The notes under the pieces were generated by a model. It saw nothing but the letters and a program-made list of their open reading frames with translations, had not been told where the DNA came from and searched no databases. This document shows positions 28,507 through 36,568 of a stretch of DNA of 64,000 nucleotides, one piece after another. Made by a program: the position numbers and the translations under genes. The stretch is taken from NCBI GenBank assembly GCA_039821555.1, contig JBCBNX010000002.1, positions 219,444 to 283,443 of the forward strand, given 5' to 3'. Source of the stretch: Bacteroidota bacterium. GTDB lineage: Bacteria; Bacteroidota; Rhodothermia; Rhodothermales; Rubricoccaceae. The first letter of the stretch is position 1; the number at the start of each line of letters is the position of its first letter.

Positions 28507-31500
28507 TCAGGATGGCGAACGGGAGGCGTCCTCAGACTCAAGCTGGCTGTTGCGACCGGGCTTCTGAGAGATATCCCAGATCAGGGTTCCCACGGCGATC
28601 CCGACGTTGGCAATCCGCCAGCCGATCGACTGTGGCTGGACAATGAGGGCCAACGCCGACAGGATCAGACTTCCCAGGCAGAAGAACAGCGTCCACCAGC
28701 TGTAGGAAATGACGTTCCACAGGATGGACACCAGGAGGCCGACGTTGTTGAGCGCATTGACGATGTTCGCCACGACCAGCAGCGCCCCGCTTGTCGTTGC
28801 CTGTGCGCTCTGCGACACCTGGAAACAACGGGCAAGGACTCGACCGATGATTCTGCCCCGGGTGGCCCGTCGGATCGTGGTCGGCGTGATCGATACGCCC
28901 GCAAAGGCGAAGATCATAAACAGCACGTCGAGGACGATGGTGATCGTCCAGACCTCGTCCGCCGTCAGCGGGAGGTTAGACCGGTAGACCTCCAGCGGGC
29001 CATTCAACGTGTGGTAGTAAAAGCGGGTCGTGTCGCCTCCGTGCCGAACCTCCAGGCTGCCCTCTCGGACACCGCGGGCACGCATCTCGTACCCCAGCTG
29101 CAGGTCTCTTCGGAAGCCTTCGTACAGATCGCCGCGAACGGAATCCGGCACCGTGGGAAAGGCTTGCTCCACGCCGAACAACTCCATGAACTCGTCCATC
29201 TCCAACTGGACTGCACTCTTGTCCAGCTCGGACGTGATGCCGAGCCGGTCGGCAAGCGCCCAGTACTCGCCGTGCTGCAACAGCGTCGGCTCGCCGGGCG
29301 CCGCGCCGCGGGATTGCACCTCGCGCCGGGAGATCGGCTTGTGGGCGGACTCGGACGTCTTCGCCTCCTCCTCTTCGTTGGCAAGCCCTCCGTTCGTTGC
29401 TTGCAGGAGCGTTCCCGACACCATGTCGCGCAGATCGACGAAGAACGGGAATAGCGCCTGCAGCCCTTGCACCTGGGAGTCCATCAGGTCCATCTGGCCG
29501 ACCATTTCGTCGGTAGCGATCTGGCGGTTCCAGATAGAAAGCCCCTGCAGCGATCCGGCCCAGGTGGTGGCGCCGTCGGTCCCCGCCACGGCGATGCGCT
29601 GGTTCGTGAAACCCGCGCCGAAGGTGACCCGGTCCGATATGGCAATCCTCTCCCCGTTGCGGTACAGCCTGAGTACGCTGGTGTCGTAGCCCACCGCAAT
29701 GTTGGTCCAGTCGGTGACGGAGCACGGTTGGGATATCAGCACGTTCGTGCCCGATCCCGAGTCGGCGGCGACCACTTCGAGCGTTTGCTGCGCGCCCGAG
29801 CCGATCTGGATGGTCAGAGTCGCACCTGGAGAATCTGGCGAGTTAGTGTCCGGCTGCGTCGCCTGGTAGATCACAAACGGACCCGCCGAGGCTGGCAGCT
29901 CCGGCACCTTCACCCAGGTCATCAGGCTCCATCGCCCCGGGCCGCCGATCGCGTAGGCCCCCGGCGTCGCCAGCGCCGCTGACCCACCTCCGTTCATGGC
30001 CAGGCACGCCCGAACCACCTTATGCTCCGGGACCGTGACGCTAATCCCTGGATTGGTCGAGGTGACCTGCTCATGGGTGAAATCAAGAACCACCACCAAC
30101 CCATCGGTCTCGGGATCCCCGGGGAGAGGGGTACCCCAAGTTGGGAACGCGAGGATGTCAGCCGCCAACGCCGTGCTCCAGATTTCCCAGGAGGCGAACT
30201 CGACGGAGGTCGGCTGCCCCTCGATGCCCAGGGTGCAGTCGCCCTCGAGCGCGCCAGCGCCGGTGGAGACAGTGCCGTGTTTCGGGGCTCCGTCGAGGAA
30301 GACGGACAGCGCTCCCGTCCCGTCCTGAGCAGATCCGCCCGCGAAGGCCACGGCGATGTAGTGCCACTTGCCATACTCGATCTGGAAGTCGCTCGTGACC
30401 GAGTTGCCCTCCGGCGCCGCGAGGAATTCGGCGGTCACGAACCGGTCGGCCGTAACGGCGATCTGGAACTGGCCCGGTGCATCAAACAACACCTGCGGCG
30501 TCCCCTCGACGGTCAGGCGGACCCACCCTCCCAACGTGAACGCCGAGGGGACGCCGTTCACCGGGTTGCCCGAGAAGTTGACGTTCCCGACGGAAGGCAG
30601 AACAACGACGCTCGCATTCGGCTGCGCTGTGGCGACATAGTACTCGTCGGGCTGCAGCACCCCGGACTCGGCCGCCAGCCCCATGTCGAGCACGATGCAG
30701 GAGGTGTGGTCGACGACGTCGCCAGGCGTGAGGAGCGCGTAGCCATGCATCTCGCTGACCACCCGGTCGTCGCGGTTCAAGACGAGGCAGTGCGTACCAT
30801 CGATGACCGAGCCGACGCTGCAGGTCGTGTAGCCGGTGTCCCAACTGGCCACCCGCTGACCCGCCTCCAAGACGAGGCAGTGCGTGTGGTCGATGTAGCT
30901 GTTGGGCTTGCACGTCTTGTAGCCATCGTCCCAGCTCACCACCCGTTGCCCTTCGCTCAGCACGATGCAGTGCACGCCGTCCGGCTTGTCGCCGACCTTG
31001 CAGGTCTGAAAGCCGTCCTCCCAGCTCGCGACGTGCTGCCCTTCGTCGAGGATCAAGCAGTTCACGCCATCGACCCGGGACCCAATCTTACAGGTCAGAT
31101 AGCCATCGTTCCAGCTCACGACTCGCTGGAATTCGCCCAGGATCACGCAGTTGCTCCCGTCTACGACGGAGCCAGGCGCTAGGGTCGTGAACCCCTCCTG
31201 CCAGCTGACGACGCGGTCACCCTCATTCAGGACAACGCAGTGCGTCCCGTCCACGACGGACCCGGGGGCGAGGGACTGATAGCCGTCCTCGTAGCTGACG
31301 ACACGCTGGCCCGGACCGAGAATGATGACGTGCGATCCGTCGATGATGGAGCCGGGAGCCAGGGACTGGTAACCGCTCTCGTAGCTGACGACGCGCTCCC
31401 CGGGCTGGAGCAGCACACAGTGCGTTCCGTCGGGGCGATTCCCAACCTTACACGTCTGGTAGCCGTCCTCGTAGCTGACGATGCGCGCATCCAGGTCGAG

Positions 31501-31764
31501 GACCAGGCAGTTGCTCCCATCCACGTGCGAACCGGGGGCGCAGCTCAGATAGCCGTCGTTCCAACTCACCACCTGCTGGCCTGGATCGAGCACGACGCAG
31601 GTGGTGCCATCGATGACTGACCCGACCTGCAGACTCTGAAACCCGTCCTGGTTGCTGACGACGCGCTGGTTCTCCTCAAGGATGACGCAGTGGGATCCGT
31701 CCACGACGGACCCCGGAGCCAGGAATTGGTAGCCGCTCTCGTAGCTGACGACGCGCTGTGCCAT
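28507..31764 (-). CDS. Large 12x30-residue repeat protein with two LamG-like domains and hydrophobic C-terminus, unrecognised
   Basis: A 1085-residue protein with no signal peptide at its ATG start (MAQRVVSYESG). Residues 3-362 are twelve tandem 30-residue repeats of the type QRVVSYEDGYQSLAPGSVVD followed by GTHCVVLNEG; Gly, Asp and the HC pair are strongly conserved. Residues about 395-545 and 575-735 each resemble a LamG/concanavalin-like jelly roll (FTLGGWVRL...KWHYIAVAF; WSLMTWVKV...WTNIAVGYD). A mixed helical region follows, then hydrophobic helices at about 936-960, 994-1016, 1017-1041 and 1047-1066. I recognise no family for the whole. The architecture suggests a surface-binding or pore-forming effector, which is speculation. 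Confidence 0.8.
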   Translation of the reverse strand: MAQRVVSYESGYQFLAPGSVVDGSHCVILEENQRVVSNQDGFQSLQVGSVIDGTTCVVLDPGQQVVSWNDGYLSCAPGSHVDGSNCLVLDLDARIVSYEDGYQTCKVGNRPDGTHCVLLQPGERVVSYESGYQSLAPGSIIDGSHVIILGPGQRVVSYEDGYQSLAPGSVVDGTHCVVLNEGDRVVSWQEGFTTLAPGSVVDGSNCVILGEFQRVVSWNDGYLTCKIGSRVDGVNCLILDEGQHVASWEDGFQTCKVGDKPDGVHCIVLSEGQRVVSWDDGYKTCKPNSYIDHTHCLVLEAGQRVASWDTGYTTCSVGSVIDGTHCLVLNRDDRVVSEMHGYALLTPGDVVDHTSCIVLDMGLAAESGVLQPDEYYVATAQPNASVVVLPSVGNVNFSGNPVNGVPSAFTLGGWVRLTVEGTPQVLFDAPGQFQIAVTADRFVTAEFLAAPEGNSVTSDFQIEYGKWHYIAVAFAGGSAQDGTGALSVFLDGAPKHGTVSTGAGALEGDCTLGIEGQPTSVEFASWEIWSTALAADILAFPTWGTPLPGDPETDGLVVVLDFTHEQVTSTNPGISVTVPEHKVVRACLAMNGGGSAALATPGAYAIGGPGRWSLMTWVKVPELPASAGPFVIYQATQPDTNSPDSPGATLTIQIGSGAQQTLEVVAADSGSGTNVLISQPCSVTDWTNIAVGYDTSVLRLYRNGERIAISDRVTFGAGFTNQRIAVAGTDGATTWAGSLQGLSIWNRQIATDEMVGQMDLMDSQVQGLQALFPFFVDLRDMVSGTLLQATNGGLANEEEEAKTSESAHKPISRREVQSRGAAPGEPTLLQHGEYWALADRLGITSELDKSAVQLEMDEFMELFGVEQAFPTVPDSVRGDLYEGFRRDLQLGYEMRARGVREGSLEVRHGGDTTRFYYHTLNGPLEVYRSNLPLTADEVWTITIVLDVLFMIFAFAGVSITPTTIRRATRGRIIGRVLARCFQVSQSAQATTSGALLVVANIVNALNNVGLLVSILWNVISYSWWTLFFCLGSLILSALALIVQPQSIGWRIANVGIAVGTLIWDISQKPGRNSQLESEDASRSPS
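30679..31758. repeat. Twelve 90-bp coding repeats
   Basis: This is the DNA basis of the twelve 30-residue repeats in the protein above. The copies differ from one another at many bases while keeping the protein pattern, so the array is old or selected rather than freshly expanded. Confidence 0.9.
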
Positions 31765-32144
31765 GGTGCCCTCGTGCCTGGGTGGGGTCGCTACCCCGAT
31801 GGGGAGTGGAGTCGGTGGGACAACCCCACCGTCACGGACAGCTAGAAGTATATAGTTAAGGGAGATAAACCAGCAATACCCTTGTGATAATGCGGCTCAC
31901 GCGGGAGAGCCGACTCGTATCCGAGCGAGGCGTACCGGCGATGGACGGTAGCCAGCCCTCGCTGCTGCGGAAGCTCGGCGCGCACTCGCGCACGGAGGCT
32001 GTCATCAAGGTCGCCCGCCTCGACAGGCTGTCGACCTAAAGGAGAATGCAGCGATGCGCAAGAACCGGAGGCCAGGCTGTTACTACGCAGAGTCGGTGCA
32101 GGAGAATGCTGCTGATTCACAACTGGGAATACGTAGCTTCCGAA
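31765..32144. other. Intergenic region upstream of the repeat protein, containing a luxR 3' remnant
   Basis: A 380-bp region of lower GC. It holds a GGTGGGACAACCCCACC hairpin near 31814-31831, an AT-rich stretch with a minus-strand TTGCTG/TATATA pair (31871-31876 and 31849-31854, 16 bp apart) that could be the promoter of the repeat-protein gene, and the luxR-like fragment at 31959-32039. A short direct repeat AGGAGAATGCWGC occurs at 32040 and 32100. Confidence 0.5.
31959..32039 (+). pseudogene. Fragment duplicating the 3' end of the LuxR-type gene
   Basis: The 81 bp here match 28294-28374 with nine differences, the first 41 bp being identical, and encode the last 26 residues of the LuxR HTH region (SLLRKLGAHSRTEAVIKVAR) plus a stop. 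Homology starts abruptly at 31959. The two copies are direct repeats bracketing the repeat-protein gene. Confidence 0.85.
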
Positions 32145-33062
32145 TCATGGCGTCTTGCTACCGGACTTGTGCTGATGAGTCTCAATTAGGAACACCGCCA
32201 GAGTAGACGCCGCACCTACGGCAAGCTTCGCGTGGCGAGGGCTGAGCCCCTTCGTCCCAGCTCCCTTGCCGTGACCGGTCCCGTAGTGATTCCGAAGTTC
32301 AGCTACTCCCTGGGTGATTGTAGCGAGGTTGCTTAGGAGCCGTTTGATGGTTTCGGCAGCCTTTGCCTTGTCAGGAATGTCGTCTGGTGTCAGGGCAAGC
32401 TGTTTGACGGCAAGCTTCGTGAGCTTTGGGAGATTAGCCTTGTTCGGGATATCTACTGAACATTGGGCTAGAATCGTCTTGCAGCAAGACTCAACTAGCT
32501 CCTTTGCCGTCCCGATAGCTAAGTCCGGATCGTTGTTCACGGCTGCTTCCATCCGGGTAATCTGTTGAGCCACATAGCCTGGGTCGGTAGCAGCAAGCAC
32601 CGCCTGTGCTGCAGCTACCCCTGGAGTCTGTACGATGCCGACGAAGCGACCGACATACACGGATCGACCTGATATCCGAGTCTTCTCGACGAGTCGGTAC
32701 CCATCGCTGATAAGGAAGCTGTTGTAGAGCTGGAGCAGCTTCTCTGTAGCCACCGAATCCGATCTAACCACCGGATGAATGGTCTCACAAAGGAAACGGA
32801 GAAAAAGATCATCATCGCCGTTTAGGAGATTGAATCGATCGTCGTAAAAAACCCAATCATCCTCCCAATCATTGTTGGCAATTCGGTGCTTCCATACATC
32901 ACCTGCCGCATTCTCATACCGCCGGTCATTTGAGGGCATAGTGTTCAGATCAAACAGCCGATTTAGGAAATCTGGTTCCTCCAGGCGCCCACTCCAGTCG
33001 ACTTTCTCCGCAACGACAGCATCGGCAATGTCTCGTCGCGTAACCTGAGTAATATTTTGCAT
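32145..33062 (-). CDS. Abortive infection family protein (Abi_C/HEPN-type)
   Basis: A 305-residue protein. The N-terminal 190 residues resemble the variable sensor part of AbiJ-like proteins; the C-terminal 110 residues match the Abi_C domain, including ELVESCCKTIL and the terminal ELRNHYGTGHGKG with R257-N258 and H264, the R-x4-6-H signature of HEPN ribonucleases. Such proteins stop phage spread by damaging cellular RNA. G+C is near 50 percent, well below the neighbours, so it was probably acquired recently. It lies 45 bp downstream of thiL on the same strand and starts with ATG at 33062. Confidence 0.85.
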   Translation of the reverse strand: MQNITQVTRRDIADAVVAEKVDWSGRLEEPDFLNRLFDLNTMPSNDRRYENAAGDVWKHRIANNDWEDDWVFYDDRFNLLNGDDDLFLRFLCETIHPVVRSDSVATEKLLQLYNSFLISDGYRLVEKTRISGRSVYVGRFVGIVQTPGVAAAQAVLAATDPGYVAQQITRMEAAVNNDPDLAIGTAKELVESCCKTILAQCSVDIPNKANLPKLTKLAVKQLALTPDDIPDKAKAAETIKRLLSNLATITQGVAELRNHYGTGHGKGAGTKGLSPRHAKLAVGAASTLAVFLIETHQHKSGSKTP

Positions 33063-33107
33063 ATGTGAATCAGTGCCTGAGTATCATATGTACAGACGTA
33101 GGGTCTT

Positions 33108-34130
33108 CTAAAAGTGCCGAAACCCCGAAGCTTGCAGCGGCATCGTGCCGCCGTCAGGGAGTTGGACGACAATGCCGTCTTCGGGCGCGGTCACGCGGCC
33201 CAGGACGGCGAACGTGGTCGCGTCGAGCTTGGCGGCTTTGGCTTCGGGTAGCGTGAAGAGGAGTTCGTAGTCCTCGCCGCCGTAGAGCGCGCAGGCGTCC
33301 GGGGCCTCGTCGAAGCGTTCGGCGACGCGCACCGTCTGCGCGTGCATGGGAAGCAGGCCAACCTCTACGGCCATCCCCACGCCGGACGCCTTGGCGAGGT
33401 GGTGCACCTCCGAGGCCAGCCCGTCCGAGAGGTCGATGAGTGCCGTCGGGCGCACGCCTGCGTCGGCCCAGGCGCGTACAGCATCGAGGCGGGCTTGCGG
33501 GTAAAGCTGCCGCTGCACGACGTAGTCATACTCGCTCAGGTCAGGCTGCGGGCCGTCGAGGTCCACGAACGCGCCCTTCTCGTCCAGCAACACCTTCAGG
33601 CCCGCGTAGGCACTGCCGAGGTCGCCCGTGACGCAGAGGAGATCGCCCGGCTGCGCGCCGCTGCGGTAGACGACGGCGTCCTCGTCGGCCTCGCCGATCA
33701 CCGTGATGCCGAGCGTGAGCGCCTGCGACGCCGTGATGTCGCCGCCGATGATGGCGAGGCCGTAGCGGCCCGCGGCGTCGCGGAGGCCGAGGTAGAGCGC
33801 CTCGATCTGCTCGACGGAGACGTTGTTGGGCGCGCCGAGCGCGACGGTGGCGTAGCGCGGCTGCGCGTTCATCGCGGCGATGTCGGAGACGTTGACCGCG
33901 AGCGCCTTGAAGCCGAGGTAGCGCATCGGCATGAACGTGCGGTCGAAGTGCACGCCCTCGATCAGCGCGTCCGTCGTGACGACGTGCACCTGGCCGTTGC
34001 CGACGCGGTAGACCGCCGCGTCGTCGCCGATACCGCGTACGAGCGCGGGCGCCTCGGGCGTGCCGAGCGTGTCGGCGAGGCGGTCGATGAGGCCAAACTC
34101 GCCGACCTCGGCGATAGGGGTGAAGTCCAT
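33108..34130 (-). CDS. thiL: Thiamine-monophosphate kinase
   Basis: A 340-residue enzyme phosphorylating thiamine monophosphate to thiamine diphosphate with ATP. The N-terminus EFGLIDRLADTLG, the metal-binding VRGIGDDAAVYR and VTTDALIEGVHFDRTF, the core GGDITASQAL, and LIDLSDGLASEVHHLAKASG and YGGEDYELLFTLPEA are all family features. Length is normal. The start ATG at 34130 is directly preceded by a heptamer array. No TPP riboswitch pattern is visible upstream. Confidence 0.94.
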   Translation of the reverse strand: MDFTPIAEVGEFGLIDRLADTLGTPEAPALVRGIGDDAAVYRVGNGQVHVVTTDALIEGVHFDRTFMPMRYLGFKALAVNVSDIAAMNAQPRYATVALGAPNNVSVEQIEALYLGLRDAAGRYGLAIIGGDITASQALTLGITVIGEADEDAVVYRSGAQPGDLLCVTGDLGSAYAGLKVLLDEKGAFVDLDGPQPDLSEYDYVVQRQLYPQARLDAVRAWADAGVRPTALIDLSDGLASEVHHLAKASGVGMAVEVGLLPMHAQTVRVAERFDEAPDACALYGGEDYELLFTLPEAKAAKLDATTFAVLGRVTAPEDGIVVQLPDGGTMPLQASGFRHF

Positions 34131-34172
34131 AGCGGCGTGTGAACGTGTTCGGGCGTGAAGGTGTGGACGTAT
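34131..34172. repeat. Heptamer array in the thiL leader
   Basis: On the minus strand the six units ATACGTC, CACACCT, TCACGCC, CGAACAC, GTTCACA and CGCCGCT end at the thiL ATG. TACGTCCACACCTTCA recurs exactly at 45855-45870. Confidence 0.7.
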
Positions 34173-34246
34173 AAAGCCCCCGCACGCTCAGGCGTTCGTC
34201 CTTCCCCGCATCCTCACGCCCGTCAAGCCGGGTTGCCTTATGCGCG

Positions 34247-34352
34247 GCTCCCCCCGCTTGACACACCTGAACGGTGGTCAAGCTGTCCCCCTCACGAGTG
34301 AGGGGGACAGTTCGAAGAACGACCGCAGGGAGACGATGAGAACGGGGGGAGC
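34247..34352. repeat. 106-bp palindromic element with CTGTCCCCCTC core
   Basis: Outer arms GCTCCCCCC (34247-34255) and GGGGGGAGC (34344-34352) enclose a 13-bp perfect stem, CTGTCCCCCTCAC/GTGAGGGGGACAG (34283-34310). It lies in the spacer between anmK and thiL, both on the minus strand. A related element is at 50186-50275. Confidence 0.8.
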
Positions 34353-34412
34353 GGTCCTGCCAACATGCCCGACTCGACAGCATCAGACTGTATCACAGCC
34401 GCTGCACAACTC

Positions 34413-35600
34413 TCACGTCAGCGCCAGCGACCCCAGCAGCGCGGGGCGATCCGCGCCGGTCACGCGGGGGAGACTCGTCGGGGTGCCGTTGACGTACTCG
34501 TGCGCGAGGACGGCGAAGCAGAGCGCCTCCTTCAGGTCCGGCTCCACACCGCAGTCGGCCGTCGTGTGGATCGGGATCGGGGCGAAGGCGTCGCGGAGTT
34601 GCTGCATCAGCGTCGGGTTGCGAACGCCGCCGCCTGCCGCGATCACCACATCGACAGGCTGCTCCGGGGCAACAAACCGCGCGTACGCCTCGTGGACCGT
34701 CCGCGCCGTGAGGGTGGTCGCCGTGGCGAGGAGGTCGTCGGGGCGGAGCGCCGTGCTGAGGAAGTGCCAGTCGAGGAAGGCAGCGCCGAAGTGCTCGCGG
34801 CCCGTCGACTTGGGCGGGGGCTGCGCGAAATAGGCGTCGCCGAGGAGGCGGTCGAGGAGCGCGCCGTTGACGATCCCGGCGGCGGCATGCTGACCGTCGA
34901 AGTCGCAGGGCGTGTCGTAGAAGCGCTGCGCGAGCGCGTCGATGAGGATGTTCGCGGGGCCGGAGTCGAAGGCGGCGAGCGTGTCGGCGGTCGCGCCGGG
35001 CGGGAGCACCGTCATGTTGGCGATGCCGCCGAGGTTGAGCAGCAGCCGCGCCTCGGCGGGGTGCGCGAAGCGGACGAGGTCGAGGTAGGGCACGAGCGGT
35101 GCACCTTCGCCGCCGAGAGCGAGGTCGGCGGCGCGGAAGTCGTGGACGACGGGCACGCCGAGGAGCGTCGCGAGCGTCGGGCCGCTGCCGATCTGGAGCG
35201 TCGCGCGGACGCCGTCCTGCCCGGCGATGTGTTCGGCCTGCGGGACGTGCTGTACCGTCTGCCCGTGGACGCCGACGAGATCGAGATTCGCAACCGGCAC
35301 CGCTGCCGCTTCGCACGCATCGGCGATCACATCGGCGTAGCAGTGGGCGAGGACCACCCCGAGCTGCGCCAGCGCCTTCGCCGACGAGGTCGTGTCCTCC
35401 ACGTTCGCCCGGAGCAGCGCGAGCAGGTCGCTGTCGAAGCCACGGTGCGCCGCGCCGAGCACCTCGATGGTCATGCCGGGACCGCTGCCCGCGAGCCGCG
35501 CCACGACGGCGTCGATGCCGTCGAGCGACGTGCCGCTCATCACGCCTGCGACGAGGCGCTCGCGGGTGTCGAGGAGCCGCCGCAGCGGGTGCGTGGTCAT
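34413..35600 (-). CDS. anmK: Anhydro-N-acetylmuramic acid kinase
   Basis: A 395-residue sugar kinase recycling cell-wall anhydro-MurNAc to MurNAc-6-phosphate. The N-terminus has the phosphate-binding GVMSGTSLDGIDAVVARL; later features are LVGVHGQTVQH, VHDFRAADLALGGEGAPLV, LNLGGIANMTVL and VIAAGGGVRNPTLM. The ATG at 35600 is used; MTAART at 35618 is an alternative six residues longer. It lies 46 bp downstream of the TPR protein gene and is probably co-transcribed with it. Confidence 0.93.
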   Translation of the reverse strand: MTTHPLRRLLDTRERLVAGVMSGTSLDGIDAVVARLAGSGPGMTIEVLGAAHRGFDSDLLALLRANVEDTTSSAKALAQLGVVLAHCYADVIADACEAAAVPVANLDLVGVHGQTVQHVPQAEHIAGQDGVRATLQIGSGPTLATLLGVPVVHDFRAADLALGGEGAPLVPYLDLVRFAHPAEARLLLNLGGIANMTVLPPGATADTLAAFDSGPANILIDALAQRFYDTPCDFDGQHAAAGIVNGALLDRLLGDAYFAQPPPKSTGREHFGAAFLDWHFLSTALRPDDLLATATTLTARTVHEAYARFVAPEQPVDVVIAAGGGVRNPTLMQQLRDAFAPIPIHTTADCGVEPDLKEALCFAVLAHEYVNGTPTSLPRVTGADRPALLGSLALT

Positions 35601-35646
35601 CGTGCGAGCAGCCGTCATGCGAGTCGAGGAGAGGCGGGCACGCGCG

Positions 35647-36444
35647 TCAGGCGTCGTCCGCGGGGCGGTTGTAGCGCTGGCGCAGCGTCTCGGCCTCGGT
35701 GAGCCAGGCGCTCCGGCGTTCCGGCTCGCGCTCGGCAAGCGTCTCGTAGACCTCGATGGCCTCATCGATGCGGTCCTGCGCCACGAAGATGCGCGCGAGC
35801 GTCTCCGAGACCATGTCGTCGGCGATGGCGTCGTCGGCGGCGGGTGGCGCGCCCTGCACCTCGAAGTCCGGGTCGGGCACGATGCGCGGGGCCTGCTCCA
35901 GCTGCTCGATGAGCGCGTCGAGGTTGTCGAAGTCGAGCGACGGCACCGGCTCGTCGCGGGCGACGGGCACGGCCGGCGTCGGCGCGCGCTCCTCGGAAGC
36001 TCCCCCCTCGACTTCAGGCAGCGTGGGATCAGGGAGCACGGTCTCGGGCAGCACGTCGACCTGGTCGAAGTCGAATAGCGGGTCGTCCGTCTCGACGGGC
36101 GGAAGCGGGAGGTCGCGCCGAGGGACGGGCGGGACGAGCGGCTGCGGGAGCGTGCTCGGTTGCCCGGAGACGCGGGCGGCGAGGGCCATGCTGAGCCGCT
36201 GTCGCTCGCGCTGCACGACGGGGCTCGTCGGGACGAGGAAGTGCGCCTGGTGCCACGCTGCGAGGGCTGCCTGGAGGTCGCCCGTGGCCTCGCACGCCTT
36301 CGCGAGGAGCATCTGCGCCGTCGCGTGGAGCGGGGCCTCGGCGAGGAGGTCCACCAGCAGCGCCCGCGCTGCCTCGGGGCGCTCCTGCGCGAGCAGGTCG
36401 GCGCTGCGCTGGAGCGCATCGGCAGTGGCGAAGGGCGAGGACAT
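35647..36444 (-). CDS. Tetratricopeptide-repeat protein
   Basis: A 265-residue protein with TPR-like helix pairs at both ends (ADALQRSADLLAQERPEAAR, ATAQMLLAKACEATGDLQAA and LARIFVAQDRIDEAIEVYET) separated by a Pro/Asp/Glu-rich acidic linker of about 120 residues. No signal peptide. Such proteins act as scaffolds; no partner is evident. It starts with ATG and precedes anmK. Confidence 0.7.
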   Translation of the reverse strand: MSSPFATADALQRSADLLAQERPEAARALLVDLLAEAPLHATAQMLLAKACEATGDLQAALAAWHQAHFLVPTSPVVQRERQRLSMALAARVSGQPSTLPQPLVPPVPRRDLPLPPVETDDPLFDFDQVDVLPETVLPDPTLPEVEGGASEERAPTPAVPVARDEPVPSLDFDNLDALIEQLEQAPRIVPDPDFEVQGAPPAADDAIADDMVSETLARIFVAQDRIDEAIEVYETLAEREPERRSAWLTEAETLRQRYNRPADDA

Positions 36445-36568
36445 ACGTGGGAGGCGGAGGCAGCGGGAGTGCGGTCGGCACGTCCTGGAAAGATAGGCTC
36501 CCGGACGGGCGCCGTGAACCGGGGCCCCGCGTGAATCTACCCGCGGCCCTGCCGCTGAGCGAGGACCG

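Noticed and set aside
30679..31758. Regular 90-bp periodicity that could be mistaken for a CRISPR or minisatellite array
   Set aside because: The frame is open across all twelve units and conservation is at the protein level, with many synonymous differences; it is a coding repeat.
34131..34412. TPP riboswitch upstream of thiL
   Set aside because: No CTGAGA or other conserved THI-box segments on the minus strand; the leader is a heptamer array and a palindromic element.
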